60,834 bases of DNA from Candidatus Woesearchaeota archaeon. Its GTDB lineage: Archaea; Nanobdellota; Nanobdellia; Woesearchaeales; JACPIF01. Below, piece after piece: positions 23,792 through 33,247 of this stretch (the stretch's first letter is position 1; every line of letters starts with the position of its first letter). The stretch lies in the NCBI GenBank assembly GCA_016188215.1, contig JACPIF010000003.1:99388-160221 (forward strand). Direction: 5' to 3'. A program made the position numbers and the translations under genes. The notes under the pieces are model-generated. The model had not been told where the DNA came from. It saw only the letters and a list, made by a program, of their open reading frames with translations, and did no database searches.

Positions 23792-25928
23792 ATGGCAGAA
23801 AAGACATCAGACAAGGCAAGACGGCTGATGATGCAGCATGAGCATATCAGGAATATAGGCGTCTGCGCCCACATTGACCATGGCAAGACAACATTCTCAG
23901 ACAATCTTCTTTCAGGCGCAGGAATGATGTCAGAGGAGCTTGCAGGCAAGCAGTTAGTCCTGGATTTTAGGGAGGATGAAAAAGCCAGGGGAATCACTAT
24001 AGACGCGGCAAACGTATCCATGGTGCACGATGTTGAAGGCCAGGAATACCTGATCAACCTGATTGATCGCAATTGTGCTGTGCGACTGCGTTGAAGGCAT
24101 CATGCCTCAGACAGAGACAGTGCTGAAGCAGGCTTTAAGGGAACGGGTTAAACCGGTATTGTTCATCAACAAGGTTGACCGCCTAATCAGGGAACTAAAG
24201 CTGACGCCAGAAAAGATGCAGGAGCGCTTCATCAGGATCATCAATGATGTAAACCGGCTTATCAAATCATACCTTGACAAGGACATGAAGACTATTTGGC
24301 AGGTCTCTGTGAACGATGGCTCGGTGGCATTCGGCTCTGCCGTGCACAACTGGGCGCTTTCTTTTGACTACATGAAGAAGCATAACCTCACGTTCAAGGA
24401 TGTTATTGACGCATACAACAGTGACAACCACAAGGAGCTTGCAAAGAAAGCCCCGCTGCACCGTGTTGTCCTGAACATGGTGGTCAAGCACCATCCGAAT
24501 CCGAAGGATGCGCAGGCATACAGGATTCCCAGGATATGGCATGGCGACCTTGACTCTGAGACCGGAAAATCGCTCATAGAATGCAATCCCAATGGCCCGC
24601 TCGCCTTTATCGTGACTAAGATCATAATTGACCCGCATGCAGGCGAGGTAGCTGCAGGACGCATGTTTAGCGGCCGTATGAAATCAGGCGATACAGTCTA
24701 TATGAACCAGGCCAAGAAGCAGGTAAGGGTGCAGCAAGTCTCTATCTACAACGGTCCGAAGCGGGAAGTGGTAGAAGAAGTATTGGCAGGCAACATCATT
24801 GGCGTAGTCGGCCTGAAAGGAGTTTTTGTAGGGGAAACTGTATCAACAGAGGCTATGGACACTTTTGAAGCTATCAAGCATATGTTTGAGCCGGTTGTCA
24901 CCAAGGCAATTGAAGCAAAGAAGCCAAGCGACCTGCCGAAACTGGTAGAGGTGCTGCATCAGGTTGAGAAAGAAGATCCCACCATCAAGATAGAAATCAA
25001 TGAGGAAACAGGCGAGCATTTGATGCACGGCATGGGCGAGCTGCATCTTGAGGTCATTGAGAACCGTATCAGGACTGAGAAGGGTGTTGATGTAGTGACT
25101 TCAAAGCCTATAGTGGTGTTCAGGGAGACTATCCAGGCAAAGAGCCCGGAGATTGAGGGCAAGTCGCCTAACAAGCATAACAAATTCTACTTTATCGTAG
25201 AGCCTGTTGAAGATGCAATCATGGCAATCATAAAGGCAGGAGAGATATCAGAAGGAAGGATAAAAAAGAAGGATCTTGTATTGAGGGACAAATTAGTTGC
25301 CGCAGGCATGAGCAATGATGATGCGCTTAAGGTGCGGGATATCTACAAGGGCAACCTGCTGATTGACATGACCAGGGGAGAGGTCCATATTGGCGAAGTC
25401 ATAGATATGGTTGCTGACGGATTTGAGCAGGTCATTGATGCCGGCCCGCTGGCAAAGGAGCCCTGTTTCAAGGTTAAAGTCATGCTTGTTGATACTAAAT
25501 TGCATGAAGACGCAATCCACAGGGGCCCGGCGCAGGTGTATCCTGCAGTACGTGATGCTATCAGGGCAGCTATGCTGAACGCACGTCCTGTCATGTTTGA
25601 GCCGGTGCAGACACTGCAGATAGACGCGCCTGCAGAGTATACTGGCGAGATATCAAAGCTTGTGCAGAACCGGCGCGGCCAGCTGATTGACATGCAGCAG
25701 GAAGGCGAGCATTTGGTTGTGAGGTCAAAGATGCCTGTTGCCGAGATGTTCGGCCTGACATCTGACTTGAGGAGCGCAACAGGCGGCAGAGGCAATGAAT
25801 TCCTGGTTGACCAGAACTTTGAGAAGATGCCAAATGAATTGCAGGAGAAATATATAAGGCAGATCAAGGAGCGCAAGGGATACAAGGTAGATGAGGCTAT
25901 TGATAAGTTGTCTAATGTAGGGGATTAG
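23792..25928 (+). pseudogene. fusA: Elongation factor 2, interrupted by an internal deletion and frameshift
   Basis: aEF-2 is the GTPase that moves tRNA and mRNA through the ribosome. The first frame (23792-24094) gives the normal N-terminus with G1 AHIDHGKTT and switch [13 protein letters not shown], ending in EYLINLID. The second frame, starting at about 24063, resumes at [19 protein letters not shown] with G4 INKVD and continues to a normal C-terminus. Missing between them are about 20 residues that in all EF-2 contain the G3 motif DTPGHVDF. The DNA gap corresponds to about 59 bases, which also changes the frame. Without G3 the GTPase could not work. Either the assembly lost 59 bases here, or this is a non-functional variant. 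The rest of the protein is well conserved and shows no other decay, which favours a recent event or an error. Confidence 0.9.
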
Positions 25929-26236
25929 TCCCACCCTTCCACACCACCAGCCAGCGAGGCAGTTTTGTATCCCATATCTTCCAATATCTGGGATGCAAAG
26001 ACAGAAGTCCTGCCAACGTTGCATACTGTGATAATTTTCTTATCTTTTGGCAGCACAGCAAGCTTCCTCTTGATGAGTTCAGGGCTGCTCACATAGATAT
26101 CCTCATACACATCAATATTTATGCTGCCAGGGACTGTCTTTTGCTTTACAAGCGCAGGATTCCTGATGTCAACTATTACAATGTCCTTGTCGTGCATCAT
26201 CTTCCTGAGCTCTTCCGGCTGGATTTCCTCTGCCAT
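25925..26236 (-). CDS. Rhodanese-like sulfurtransferase
   Basis: A 103-residue single rhodanese domain. DIVIVDIRNPAL opens the fold, and the active-site loop reads CNVGRTS with the catalytic Cys in place. The CH2-type end GGVEGW closes it. Such proteins carry persulfide sulfur for tRNA thiolation, Fe-S assembly or detoxification. It is convergent with EF-2, overlapping its stop. Confidence 0.9.
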   Translation of the reverse strand: MAEEIQPEELRKMMHDKDIVIVDIRNPALVKQKTVPGSINIDVYEDIYVSSPELIKRKLAVLPKDKKIITVCNVGRTSVFASQILEDMGYKTASLAGGVEGWD

Positions 26237-26344
26237 GTATGAGACTTGCCTAAGTTCCTATTTAAGGATTGCGGAGCATTGGAGCATTGCTTGCCTTTCA
26301 AGTGATAAGGAATATTTATAAAGAATATGGCTACAATATATTGC

Positions 26345-26623
26345 ATGGAAACTGTCTTCATCTGCGGCAGGTGCGGCTACCGGAGCCACCATCAGGGGAT
26401 TTGCCACAACTGCAGGATTCAACTTGAAAAAATGTGCGAGCACTGCTTCTGTGCACTGGGCAACTGCATATGCCTCAGCCATGGAGAGCCGCATAGTAAG
26501 CTCCTCAAGATCAAGAAGCAGCTGCAACAGAACCTGACTGCGAAGCGGACAGCAGTGCAGCACAGGAAATCACACCGTAAAAAGAAAGTCGTCAAGAGGA
26601 TTGTCAAAAGAAAAAAGAGATAG
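26345..26623 (+). CDS. Cys-rich zinc-binding small protein
   Basis: A 92-residue protein with CGRCGYRSHHQGICHNC and then CEHCFCALGNCICLSHG, giving at least two potential zinc sites, followed by a strongly basic Lys/Arg tail (KKKVVKRIVKRKKR). This points to nucleic acid binding. ATG 26345 is preferred to 26327 because TTTATAAAG at 26312-26320 lies at leaderless-promoter distance. No named family is recognised. Confidence 0.6.
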   Translation: METVFICGRCGYRSHHQGICHNCRIQLEKMCEHCFCALGNCICLSHGEPHSKLLKIKKQLQQNLTAKRTAVQHRKSHRKKKVVKRIVKRKKR

Positions 26624-26648
26624 TGAACTAATACCTTGCATATTAGTC

Positions 26649-26719
26649 GGTGACATAAACATAGGAAATGCAAGCATTTCCTTGGCTTTAGAATTGCTAG
26701 GCAATTCTAAAATGTCACC
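26649..26719 (+). ncRNA. Three-way-junction RNA element
   Basis: GGTGACAT (26649-26656) pairs with ATGTCACC (26712-26719) and encloses two perfect hairpins: AGGAAATG-CAAG-CATTTCCT (26663-26682) and TTAGAATTGC-TAG-GCAATTCTAA (26688-26710). All three helices are perfect over 26 base pairs in a 71-base span. This is far above chance and defines a compact cloverleaf-like fold. It lies in a 245-base space between the zinc protein and trxB, so it may be an independent RNA or the trxB leader. Confidence 0.6.
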
Positions 26720-26734
26720 TCCGTGGCGACGTTG

Positions 26735-26822
26735 GTCCCCGTTATCGCGATTGAGTTCCAGAAACGGGGACATGTTGCAGTGCGCGAGCATGTCGAGCGC
26801 GTCCGCGCTAGGCGCGGTGCAA
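26735..26822 (+). repeat. Second hairpin group upstream of trxB
   Basis: GTCCCCGTT (26735-26743) pairs with AACGGGGAC (26763-26771). After it TTGCA (26775-26779) can pair with TGCAA (26818-26822), enclosing GC-only stems such as GCGCG/CGCGC. Together with the preceding three-way junction, the whole region before trxB is strongly structured, and GC-rich compared with its flanks. Confidence 0.5.
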
Positions 26823-26868
26823 AGTAATAGTTTCGTAATCGTCTCAAAGTTGAAAGAGGTGATAGGAT

Positions 26869-27704
26869 TTGCATGATTGCATCATCATAGGGGGAGGGCC
26901 TGCAGCAATGGCTGCTGCTGTCTATGCTGCGCGGCAGAAGATCAGCTTCCTGATGCTCGCCAAGGATATAGGCGGGCAGACTGCGCTAAGTTCAGACATA
27001 GAGAATTACCTTGGCTTTGCGCACACGAACGGGGCAGACCTTACCGCTGAGTTTGTAAAGCATCTGGAAGACAATAAGGTTCCCTACAGCACAGGAGAGG
27101 AAGTCACCGGCATTGAAAAGAAGAATGCTGCATTCATTGTCCGGACAAAAGACAAAAGCTATGAGACCAGTACTGTCCTGATAGCATCAGGGAAAAAGCC
27201 GAGAAAGCTGGATATTCCAGGGGAAGACAGGCTGTATGCACATGGCGTAACGTACTGCGCAACATGCGAGGCCCCTCTGTTCAAAGATGTGCCTGTTGCG
27301 ATTGTAGGCGGCGGCAATGCGGCAATGGATGCAGCGCTCCTCTGCTCCAACTATGCATCAAAAGTCTACATCATCACTATCAACCCTGACCTGATGGGTG
27401 AGCAGAACATGATGGACACCATCAGGAAAGGCAGCAAGTTCCAGGTTTTTTACAACGCAAAAACACTTGAGATATCCGGCAGCAGGAATGTTGAATCCAT
27501 AAGCTTTGATATTGGCGGGCAGAAGAAACAGGTTGGGGTCAAGGCTGTCTTCATAGAAATCGGCAGCGTCCCATCCGCTGACTTTGACAAGCTTACCGAG
27601 AAGAACGCACCCCTGAAAAGCAGATCAGCGTAGCAGCAGGCGAAGGCGTCAAGGCAATGCTCTCCATCTTCAGGTTTTTGAACGCGAAGTTTGCTGGGTA
27701 TTGA
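26869..27704 (+). pseudogene. trxB: Thioredoxin reductase with internal deletion and frameshift
   Basis: A flavoprotein that passes electrons from NADPH to thioredoxin. The N-terminal FAD domain (IIIGGGPAAMAAAVYAAR), the redox pair CATCEA and the NADPH site VAIVGGGNAAMDAAL are intact. Near 27610 the frame reads KLTEKNAPLKSRSA and stops, while the next frame supplies TPEKQISVAAGEGVKAMLSI and a normal end at 27704. The block that should lie between, including the FAD-binding GIFAAGDV motif (about 30 residues), is absent. It starts with TTG 26869 after GAGGTGAT. As with EF-2, a deletion plus frame change sits in an otherwise well-preserved gene, so an assembly error or a recent mutation is likely. 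Confidence 0.85.
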
Positions 27705-27756
27705 GTTGCAAGTTGCAGAAAGATTTTTAATTGCATTCAAAAAGAATAATTTTAAT

Positions 27757-28083
27757 ATGTCTAAGACAATTGCTGCATTATCTGCTGCCTTTAGCATCTA
27801 TAGCCTGCTGTTTGTAGGAGGGGCAGCGCAACGTTACAGTAATATTGACCACGCCAGTCGTGAATTCACGCAGGCAGGGAATATTCAAGCAAGGCAGCAA
27901 TGGCTTGCATATGCACAAAGGGAATATGATCTGATGCAGAGCTCTATGGCATTGGTTCCTTTCAATGCGATGATATGGAAAACTACAGCTCCACCTTTAT
28001 TCAAGCACAGGACCAATGAAGAACAGCAGAATTCTGATATAGGAGCTATTATGCGGTATGTCACTGGCTTAAGGACTCCATGA
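27757..28083 (+). CDS. Small protein with N-terminal hydrophobic segment
   Basis: A 108-residue protein. Residues 3-24 (TIAALSAAFSIYSLLFVGGA) form a signal peptide or anchor, followed by a Gln/Arg/Tyr-rich helical region. ATG 27757 was preferred over the longer upstream reading because TTTTTAATTG lies about 30 bases before it. It is unrecognised. It lies between trxB and EF-1A, followed by the EF-1A promoter region. Confidence 0.5.
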   Translation: MSKTIAALSAAFSIYSLLFVGGAAQRYSNIDHASREFTQAGNIQARQQWLAYAQREYDLMQSSMALVPFNAMIWKTTAPPLFKHRTNEEQQNSDIGAIMRYVTGLRTP

Positions 28084-28119
28084 TATCTAAGCTTATAAAA
28101 TATATAATCCAGCAAAAAC

Positions 28120-28227
28120 AGCAACATTTATATACCTTCCCTTTATCCTAAAGCAAGCTTTTAGCTCGTAAGTAGCTATAGTCATGTTAAACGATAAAAG
28201 GACAAATTTGGAGGATTCATACATAAA
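28120..28227 (+). promoter_or_regulatory. EF-1A promoter and leader
   Basis: The TATA element ATTTATATACC (about 28127-28137) is followed by a leader of some 60 bases, containing TAGCTCG/TAGCTA repeats, and by GGAGG 15 bases before the EF-1A ATG. It is one of the few genes here with both a strong TATA box and a clear ribosome-binding site. Confidence 0.55.
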
Positions 28228-29517
28228 ATGGCTAAGAACAAACCGCACTTGAACCTTGTATTTATCGGTCACGTAGACCCTGGAAAGTCAACCACAGTAG
28301 GAAGATTGCTGTACGATTCAGGCAATGTTGACGAGCAGACCATGAGGAAGCTCAAGGACAAGGCAAAAGAGCTTGGAAAGTCAGGCTTTGAATTCGCATT
28401 TGTCATGGACCAATTGAAGGAAGAGCAAGAGCGCGGAGTTACCATTGATCTGGCCCACAAGCGGTTTGAGACTCCAAAATATTATTTCACTATTATTGAT
28501 GCGCCTGGCCACAGGGATTTCATCAAGAACATGATTACAGGAGCATCACAGGCTGATGCCGGTGTTCTCATTGTTTCAGCCAACCCTGGCGATGGCGTCC
28601 AGGCCCAGACCAAGGAGCACGTTTTCTTGTCAAGGACTTTAGGTGTAAACCAGCTTATCATCGGTGTCAACAAGATGGACATGGCAAAATATGATGAAAA
28701 GCGGTTCAACGAGGTCAAGGCTGAGGTATCTATTCTATTGAAATCAGTCGGCTACAATCCGGATACAATACCATTCGTCCCGTTAGCTTCATTGCTCGGG
28801 GAGAACGTAGTTAAGAAATCAGAGAACATGGCCTGGTACAAGGGCGCTTCACTGCTTGAGACCATGGACACTCTAAAGGAGCCTGAAAAGCCAACATCAT
28901 TGCCGCTGAGGCTGCCTATCCAGGATGTATATAATATAACTGGTATAGGCGTAGTCCCTGTGGGCAGGGTTGAAACAGGCATCATGAAAGTCGGCGACAA
29001 GGTCATGGTCATGCCAGGAAGGCAGGGCAAGGGCGCTGTTGGTGAAGTAAAGACCATTGAGATGCACCATGAGCAGATGACACAGGCAGAGCCTGGCGAT
29101 AACATTGGCTTTAACCTGAGGGGCATAGAAAAGAAGGACATTGCAAGGGGCGATGTCCTCGGCCATACTGACAATCCGCCTACGATCGCATCTGAATTCA
29201 CAGGACAGATTGTTGTCCTGAACCATCCGACAGTCATCACTGCAGGCTACACCCCAGTGTTCCACATACATACGGCGCAGGTAGCATGCCAGATTACTGA
29301 GATTGTCAAGAAACTTGACCCAAAGACAGGGCAGAGTATGCAAGACAAGCCGGACTTCATCAAGAACGGCGATGCAGCGGTCATTAAGGTAAAGCCTATC
29401 CAGCCATTGGTCATTGAGAAGCAGAAGGATATTCCACAGCTCGCTCGGTTTGCTATAAGGGATTCAGGGCAGACAGTGGCAGCAGGCATGTGCATTGATT
29501 TAGTCAAGAAGGCCTAG
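28228..29517 (+). CDS. tuf: Elongation factor 1-alpha
   Basis: GTPase delivering aminoacyl-tRNA to the ribosome. G1 reads GHVDPGKST, with Pro where most relatives have His. G3 is DAPGHRDF, G4 NKMD, and switch I ERGVTID is intact. Domains II and III follow normally. The 429 residues match the family length. S10 is encoded 90 bases downstream, a linkage common in archaea. Confidence 0.97.
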   Translation: MAKNKPHLNLVFIGHVDPGKSTTVGRLLYDSGNVDEQTMRKLKDKAKELGKSGFEFAFVMDQLKEEQERGVTIDLAHKRFETPKYYFTIIDAPGHRDFIKNMITGASQADAGVLIVSANPGDGVQAQTKEHVFLSRTLGVNQLIIGVNKMDMAKYDEKRFNEVKAEVSILLKSVGYNPDTIPFVPLASLLGENVVKKSENMAWYKGASLLETMDTLKEPEKPTSLPLRLPIQDVYNITGIGVVPVGRVETGIMKVGDKVMVMPGRQGKGAVGEVKTIEMHHEQMTQAEPGDNIGFNLRGIEKKDIARGDVLGHTDNPPTIASEFTGQIVVLNHPTVITAGYTPVFHIHTAQVACQITEIVKKLDPKTGQSMQDKPDFIKNGDAAVIKVKPIQPLVIEKQKDIPQLARFAIRDSGQTVAAGMCIDLVKKA

Positions 29518-29607
29518 GCCTAAGCTGCTCCATTGGTAGTTCACCATCATGGTAAACTGGGCTTATCATGAAGCACTCCAGAAATGCTATATTGAGGTCA
29601 AAGAACT

Positions 29608-29919
29608 ATGCCGAAAGCACGCATCAAACTGGCAAGCATTGACATAAACAAGGTCAATGAGGTCTGTAATTCTATTAAAGATATAGCTGAGAAGACTGGA
29701 GTTGACATGCGCGGCCCAATACCTCTTCCTACAAAGAGAATGAGAGTCACTACACGCAAGTCTCCCTGCGGCGATGGCAAGGCTTCCTGGGAGCGCTATG
29801 AGATGCGTGTCCACAAGCGATTGATTGACCTGGGCATTGATGAGCGTGCCTTAAGATTGGTGATGAGGGTCCCTATACCAGAGGGGCTTAACATTGAGAT
29901 TGAGATGATTGAGAGCTGA
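29608..29919 (+). CDS. rps10: Ribosomal protein S10
   Basis: A 103-residue 30S protein. [19 protein letters not shown] and the loop [22 protein letters not shown] match S10/S20e, as do the helix [14 protein letters not shown] and the strand [15 protein letters not shown] hairpin in the 90-base space after EF-1A (TAGTTCACC/GGTAAACTG around 29536-29560) may be a processing site or a terminator. Confidence 0.96.
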   Translation: MPKARIKLASIDINKVNEVCNSIKDIAEKTGVDMRGPIPLPTKRMRVTTRKSPCGDGKASWERYEMRVHKRLIDLGIDERALRLVMRVPIPEGLNIEIEMIES

Positions 29920-29962
29920 TCTTTGGCTAAAGGTTTATTAAGTCTTTTAAAAATCCAGCAGT

Positions 29963-30280
29963 ATGCTTAACTCTTATGATGCCCGTGAATTTCATTGCAT
30001 GTTAAGGCAAGGTTTTATACCAGTTGTAGCTTCAACAGATTACCAAAGTCTTAGGAGATTGAAAAATGCTCCAGCTGCTGAAATTGCACCGGGAGATGAG
30101 GGTAGAGTAGTTAGAGTTGCTTTTTCAGAACGTTTTGACCTGAATCATCTGAATGATTTTGGCATTGTTGTTGACTGGGGTAAAAGAAGAAGTGTCTACA
30201 TTGACGGAATTATTAAAGAATTATCTTTTAAGAGATACGAAGCAACTCCTGATCATAGCCGACAGTTAGCCCTTTTCTAA
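29963..30280 (+). CDS. Hypothetical protein
   Basis: A 105-residue protein. IAPGDEGRVVRVAFSERFD and FGIVVDWGKRRSVYIDGII suggest a small beta-barrel. The pattern GDEGxVVRV...VDWGxxR resembles domains that read like KOW or carbamoyltransferase-regulator barrels, but I cannot name it. TTTATTAAGTC upstream gives promoter spacing. It is a stand-alone gene. Confidence 0.6.
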   Translation: MLNSYDAREFHCMLRQGFIPVVASTDYQSLRRLKNAPAAEIAPGDEGRVVRVAFSERFDLNHLNDFGIVVDWGKRRSVYIDGIIKELSFKRYEATPDHSRQLALF

Positions 30281-30385
30281 GTATCCACCTGTTTACCAAC
30301 TCCAAAATTTCTGCATATAATGCCTATTATAAACTCCAAAGATTTATTACGCATGATTGCTGGTTTATGTAAAGGGTGATGTGCC

Positions 30386-30826
30386 ATGGCGCAGGAATTC
30401 CGGGAGCTTGAAGGTTCTGTGGAAACATCAAAGATTATCGGAAAGAAAGTTCTGGCAGCCAGCGGTCAGCGCATCGGCTCCATCCGCGCAATATATCTTA
30501 ATCCGAATGACCTTGCAGTGCAGGGCATCACGGTGAAGAGAGGAGCCTTTGAGCATGACGATTGCTTCAGCGCTTCCCAGATCAAGTCGCTCGGTAAGGA
30601 CGGAGCGGTGCTGTCTGTAACGCCAATATCGGAGCTGATTGGGTTGAAAGTGTACGATGCTGCAGGCAGGAATATAGGCAAGGTGAAGAGGGTGCAGCCG
30701 GGAAAGAATCGCATAAAGTCAATTGTTATACACCGCGGTATGCTGGAAAAGGACCTGATAGTTGAAGAGGAAGAGATAGCGCAGATAGGCGACAGCGTTA
30801 TGCTCAACAAGCGCGTTGAGGCTTAG
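30386..30826 (+). CDS. Double PRC-barrel protein
   Basis: A 146-residue protein with two PRC-barrel domains. The first covers about residues 10-75 (IIGKKVLAASGQRIGSIRAI) and the second about 80-140 (LIGLKVYDAAGRNIGKVKRV). PRC barrels mediate protein or RNA interaction. In archaea, relatives of this kind have been linked to RNA processing and cell division (CdpB-type). The gene upstream of a small acidic protein is probably co-transcribed with it. Confidence 0.85.
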   Translation: MAQEFRELEGSVETSKIIGKKVLAASGQRIGSIRAIYLNPNDLAVQGITVKRGAFEHDDCFSASQIKSLGKDGAVLSVTPISELIGLKVYDAAGRNIGKVKRVQPGKNRIKSIVIHRGMLEKDLIVEEEEIAQIGDSVMLNKRVEA

Positions 30827-30857
30827 ACAAGATAGGAATGAGAACGGGGGGGATAGC

Positions 30858-31049
30858 ATGGCGAAACAACATGATGCGAGACGTGGTAGCCAGGGCAGGA
30901 AGCAGAAAGATAATGATGATAGCCCTGAAATTGCAGAGGACATGCCTATCAGCGACGAAAGCAGGCAGGCGGAAGACATGGATAGGGGCATGGAAGAGGA
31001 GGACGAGGAGCGCGAGCGAAAGATGGAAAGGCGAGAGGTAGAGCAGTAA
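30858..31049 (+). CDS. Small low-complexity charged protein
   Basis: A 63-residue protein almost wholly of Glu, Asp, Arg, Lys, Gln and Met. It starts with ATG 30858 after GGGGGGGAT, 32 bases after the PRC-barrel gene. It should be disordered or coiled-coil. No family is recognised. Confidence 0.5.
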   Translation: MAKQHDARRGSQGRKQKDNDDSPEIAEDMPISDESRQAEDMDRGMEEEDEERERKMERREVEQ

Positions 31050-31134
31050 AGCCTGCAAAAAAAGAGGTGGCTTTATTTCTTTGGCTCTTTGGTCTTTGCA
31101 CAAGATTTTTAAAGCAGATTGATGTCCTCTTAGT

Positions 31135-31563
31135 ATGTCCCTAGTACAGGATATATTCGGCATTGATCTGTCTGAGAACTGGCACGTTGTTTCTACAGAT
31201 GGAATTTACCACCTACCAGATGAATGCGCAAAAAGCAAAACATCTCTAGATTTTAGGGATGGCAAATATAGAGTTCCCGCATTTGAAGAACTAAGTGTCC
31301 TGTACGCGTTAAATGCATCAAAGGGGCTCTTTGTGCCTTTATATGAAAGAGAAGCGAGAACCAGGAAAGTTAATGCGCATATTCTCCAAAGGGGTAGCAG
31401 GATTGTTACACTCTTTGAAGATCCTGTTACTATCTTAAACAGGTTCGGCAAAGGATTGAGCATCAAGCCTGTTGTTGTAGACATTGGTGGTGATGAATTA
31501 ATGGAAGATATGATTCTAAAATTAGGTCTGGTAAAGCTCCCCAAGCCTTCTCATCGCACCTAA
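31135..31563 (+). CDS. Hypothetical protein
   Basis: A 142-residue soluble protein I do not recognise. It is rich in short strands (YHLPDECAKSKTSLDFRDGK, PVVVDIGGDELMEDMILKL) and has one cysteine. A TTTTTAAAG element about 25 bases before ATG 31135 supports a leaderless transcript. Confidence 0.6.
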   Translation: MSLVQDIFGIDLSENWHVVSTDGIYHLPDECAKSKTSLDFRDGKYRVPAFEELSVLYALNASKGLFVPLYEREARTRKVNAHILQRGSRIVTLFEDPVTILNRFGKGLSIKPVVVDIGGDELMEDMILKLGLVKLPKPSHRT

Positions 31564-31645
31564 TCTCTATCTGCACTATTCTAGGAGATTAAGTACGTGT
31601 CCAGTGGCAGCAAATTATATATAGTAATCAATCATATATGTCAAA

Positions 31646-32185
31646 ATGGACAAATCATTGCGTTATGCAGCTGTTGCCGGCATCATCTCCCTTCTCTCTC
31701 TGGTTCCCGTCATTATTTTTGACATACTTAAGGAATTTGGAAGGGCAAACCAGAAGTTCCTTTTTATCTATATAGCCCTGTCTTTCATTTCCATAGCTGC
31801 ATACCTCATCTTTATGTGGGCATTCAAGATAATTGGTGAGAAAACCAAAAATACTCTCCTGGTCGCCATGGCTTACCTCACCATAATCCTTTCAGTCCTG
31901 TTCTACCTCTATGATATGCTTGGGCTGCTGTATCCTTCCCTTGATAACGTATTTATGGGTGTTGCCATTCTTATACTGTCAGGCATAGTAGGTATACCCT
32001 ACGGCATAGCCCAGCTCCGCCTCAAGAAAAAGCTCGGCGGGGTAGCAACAGCAGCCGGAGTCCTTAACATCATCACCGCTGCCTGCTTCATCACAGTCCT
32101 GCTCGCTGTTGTCGGCCTGCTTCTTTTGATACCTACTGCTATTGTAGAGATTGTGCTTGTTTTCAGGGCTTCTAAGAAGTTATAA
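31646..32185 (+). CDS. Five-helix membrane protein (DUF996-like)
   Basis: A 179-residue integral membrane protein with about five spans at residues 8-28, 38-60, 70-90, 100-120 and 138-172. The charged loop RLKKKLGG sits between spans 4 and 5. The composition and the LGGVATAAGVLNII segment resemble DUF996-type archaeal membrane proteins. Function unknown. It is convergent with the MscS gene, overlapping by 6 bases. Confidence 0.7.
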   Translation: MDKSLRYAAVAGIISLLSLVPVIIFDILKEFGRANQKFLFIYIALSFISIAAYLIFMWAFKIIGEKTKNTLLVAMAYLTIILSVLFYLYDMLGLLYPSLDNVFMGVAILILSGIVGIPYGIAQLRLKKKLGGVATAAGVLNIITAACFITVLLAVVGLLLLIPTAIVEIVLVFRASKKL

Positions 32186-33034
32186 ATTTTTCTTTCCGTA
32201 CATCTTACCCCTCAACACAACAGCAGTGTGCGGCACTGCAATCTCCACATCTTTTGTCTTCCTGATTAGGTCAAGCAATTCTTTCGTGATAAGGCTTGAT
32301 AACTCCTGCACTCTCTGCGCAGGCACCAGATACCGCACGTGCACATTTACCCCGCTTGGCTGGAAATACGTCCTGGTAAAAGCTTCCTTATCTGTTCCGA
32401 ACTGCTTGATATGCTTCCGTGCCGCCCTCAATGCCAGCTCAATTGCCTTATCAATATTGCTCTCGTACGTCACCTGGACCGTGACCTGGTCAAGGATGTT
32501 CTCTGTCTGGAAATTATAGTTGATGATCTTCTGCTCAAACAGCAATGAATTCGGAACCATTATGGTCCTCTCAGACCGCTCCTCTCCTGCAACCAGGCCG
32601 CCTATCTCACCGATGTAGATGTGCGTTAAAGTGATATCTACGACATCCCCTTTTACATCACCGATGATTATCCTGTCGCCTATCTGGAAAGGCCTTTTGA
32701 TGACGAGCATGACCCAGGCAGCCACCCCTGTGATAGGCTTCTGCAATGCCCACCCTAAAGCAGCAGACAATAAGCCTACGCTAAGCCCCAAGCCTGCCCA
32801 CGATCCTGAATATGCAAAGAGCGCGGATATTATTACAATTACCAAAACAGAATACTGCAGCACCCTGGAGAAAATCTCAATATTGGAATATTGCGCTCTT
32901 GTCCTCGCCCGTTTCAATAGGAACTTCTTGAGCCTGCGCACAATAAACCCAAAGACCAGCAGGAGCAATGCTGCAACCAGCATTGTCCTAAGTATAGGCA
33001 GGAAATCCAATGTAAGAAACTGAAGAGAAACCAT
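32180..33034 (-). CDS. mscS: MscS-family mechanosensitive channel
   Basis: A 284-residue channel. Three spans come first (about 8-28, 62-82, 88-108). The third reads AGLGLSVGLLSAALGWALQ, the Gly/Ala-rich pore helix. The beta domain then follows with FQIGDRIIIGDVKGDVVDITL and the MVPNS loop, and a C-terminal alpha/beta region. It releases solutes on hypo-osmotic shock. The length is typical of the short MscS type. Confidence 0.93.
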   Translation of the reverse strand: MVSLQFLTLDFLPILRTMLVAALLLLVFGFIVRRLKKFLLKRARTRAQYSNIEIFSRVLQYSVLVIVIISALFAYSGSWAGLGLSVGLLSAALGWALQKPITGVAAWVMLVIKRPFQIGDRIIIGDVKGDVVDITLTHIYIGEIGGLVAGEERSERTIMVPNSLLFEQKIINYNFQTENILDQVTVQVTYESNIDKAIELALRAARKHIKQFGTDKEAFTRTYFQPSGVNVHVRYLVPAQRVQELSSLITKELLDLIRKTKDVEIAVPHTAVVLRGKMYGKKNL

Positions 33035-33247
33035 GGCTCTTATAGCGTAAATATATACTTAAAGATTGTGAAAATCCCAATTATTGTATTGTAAAATCTC
33101 CATTCAGTGGCATCTATATATTAGGGAATAGCGCTTACAAGAAAACAACAAGATTTATAAATAAAGCCCTATTATACTCGTCCTAGTATACGAGAACTGC
33201 TTCTAGTAGTTTTTCAGTATAACTAAACAGAATGAGGTATAAAGAAA

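Noticed and set aside
23792-25928. EF-2 frame break explained by an intein or intron
   Set aside because: Inteins and introns add sequence. Here a conserved block is missing, so only a deletion or an assembly loss fits.
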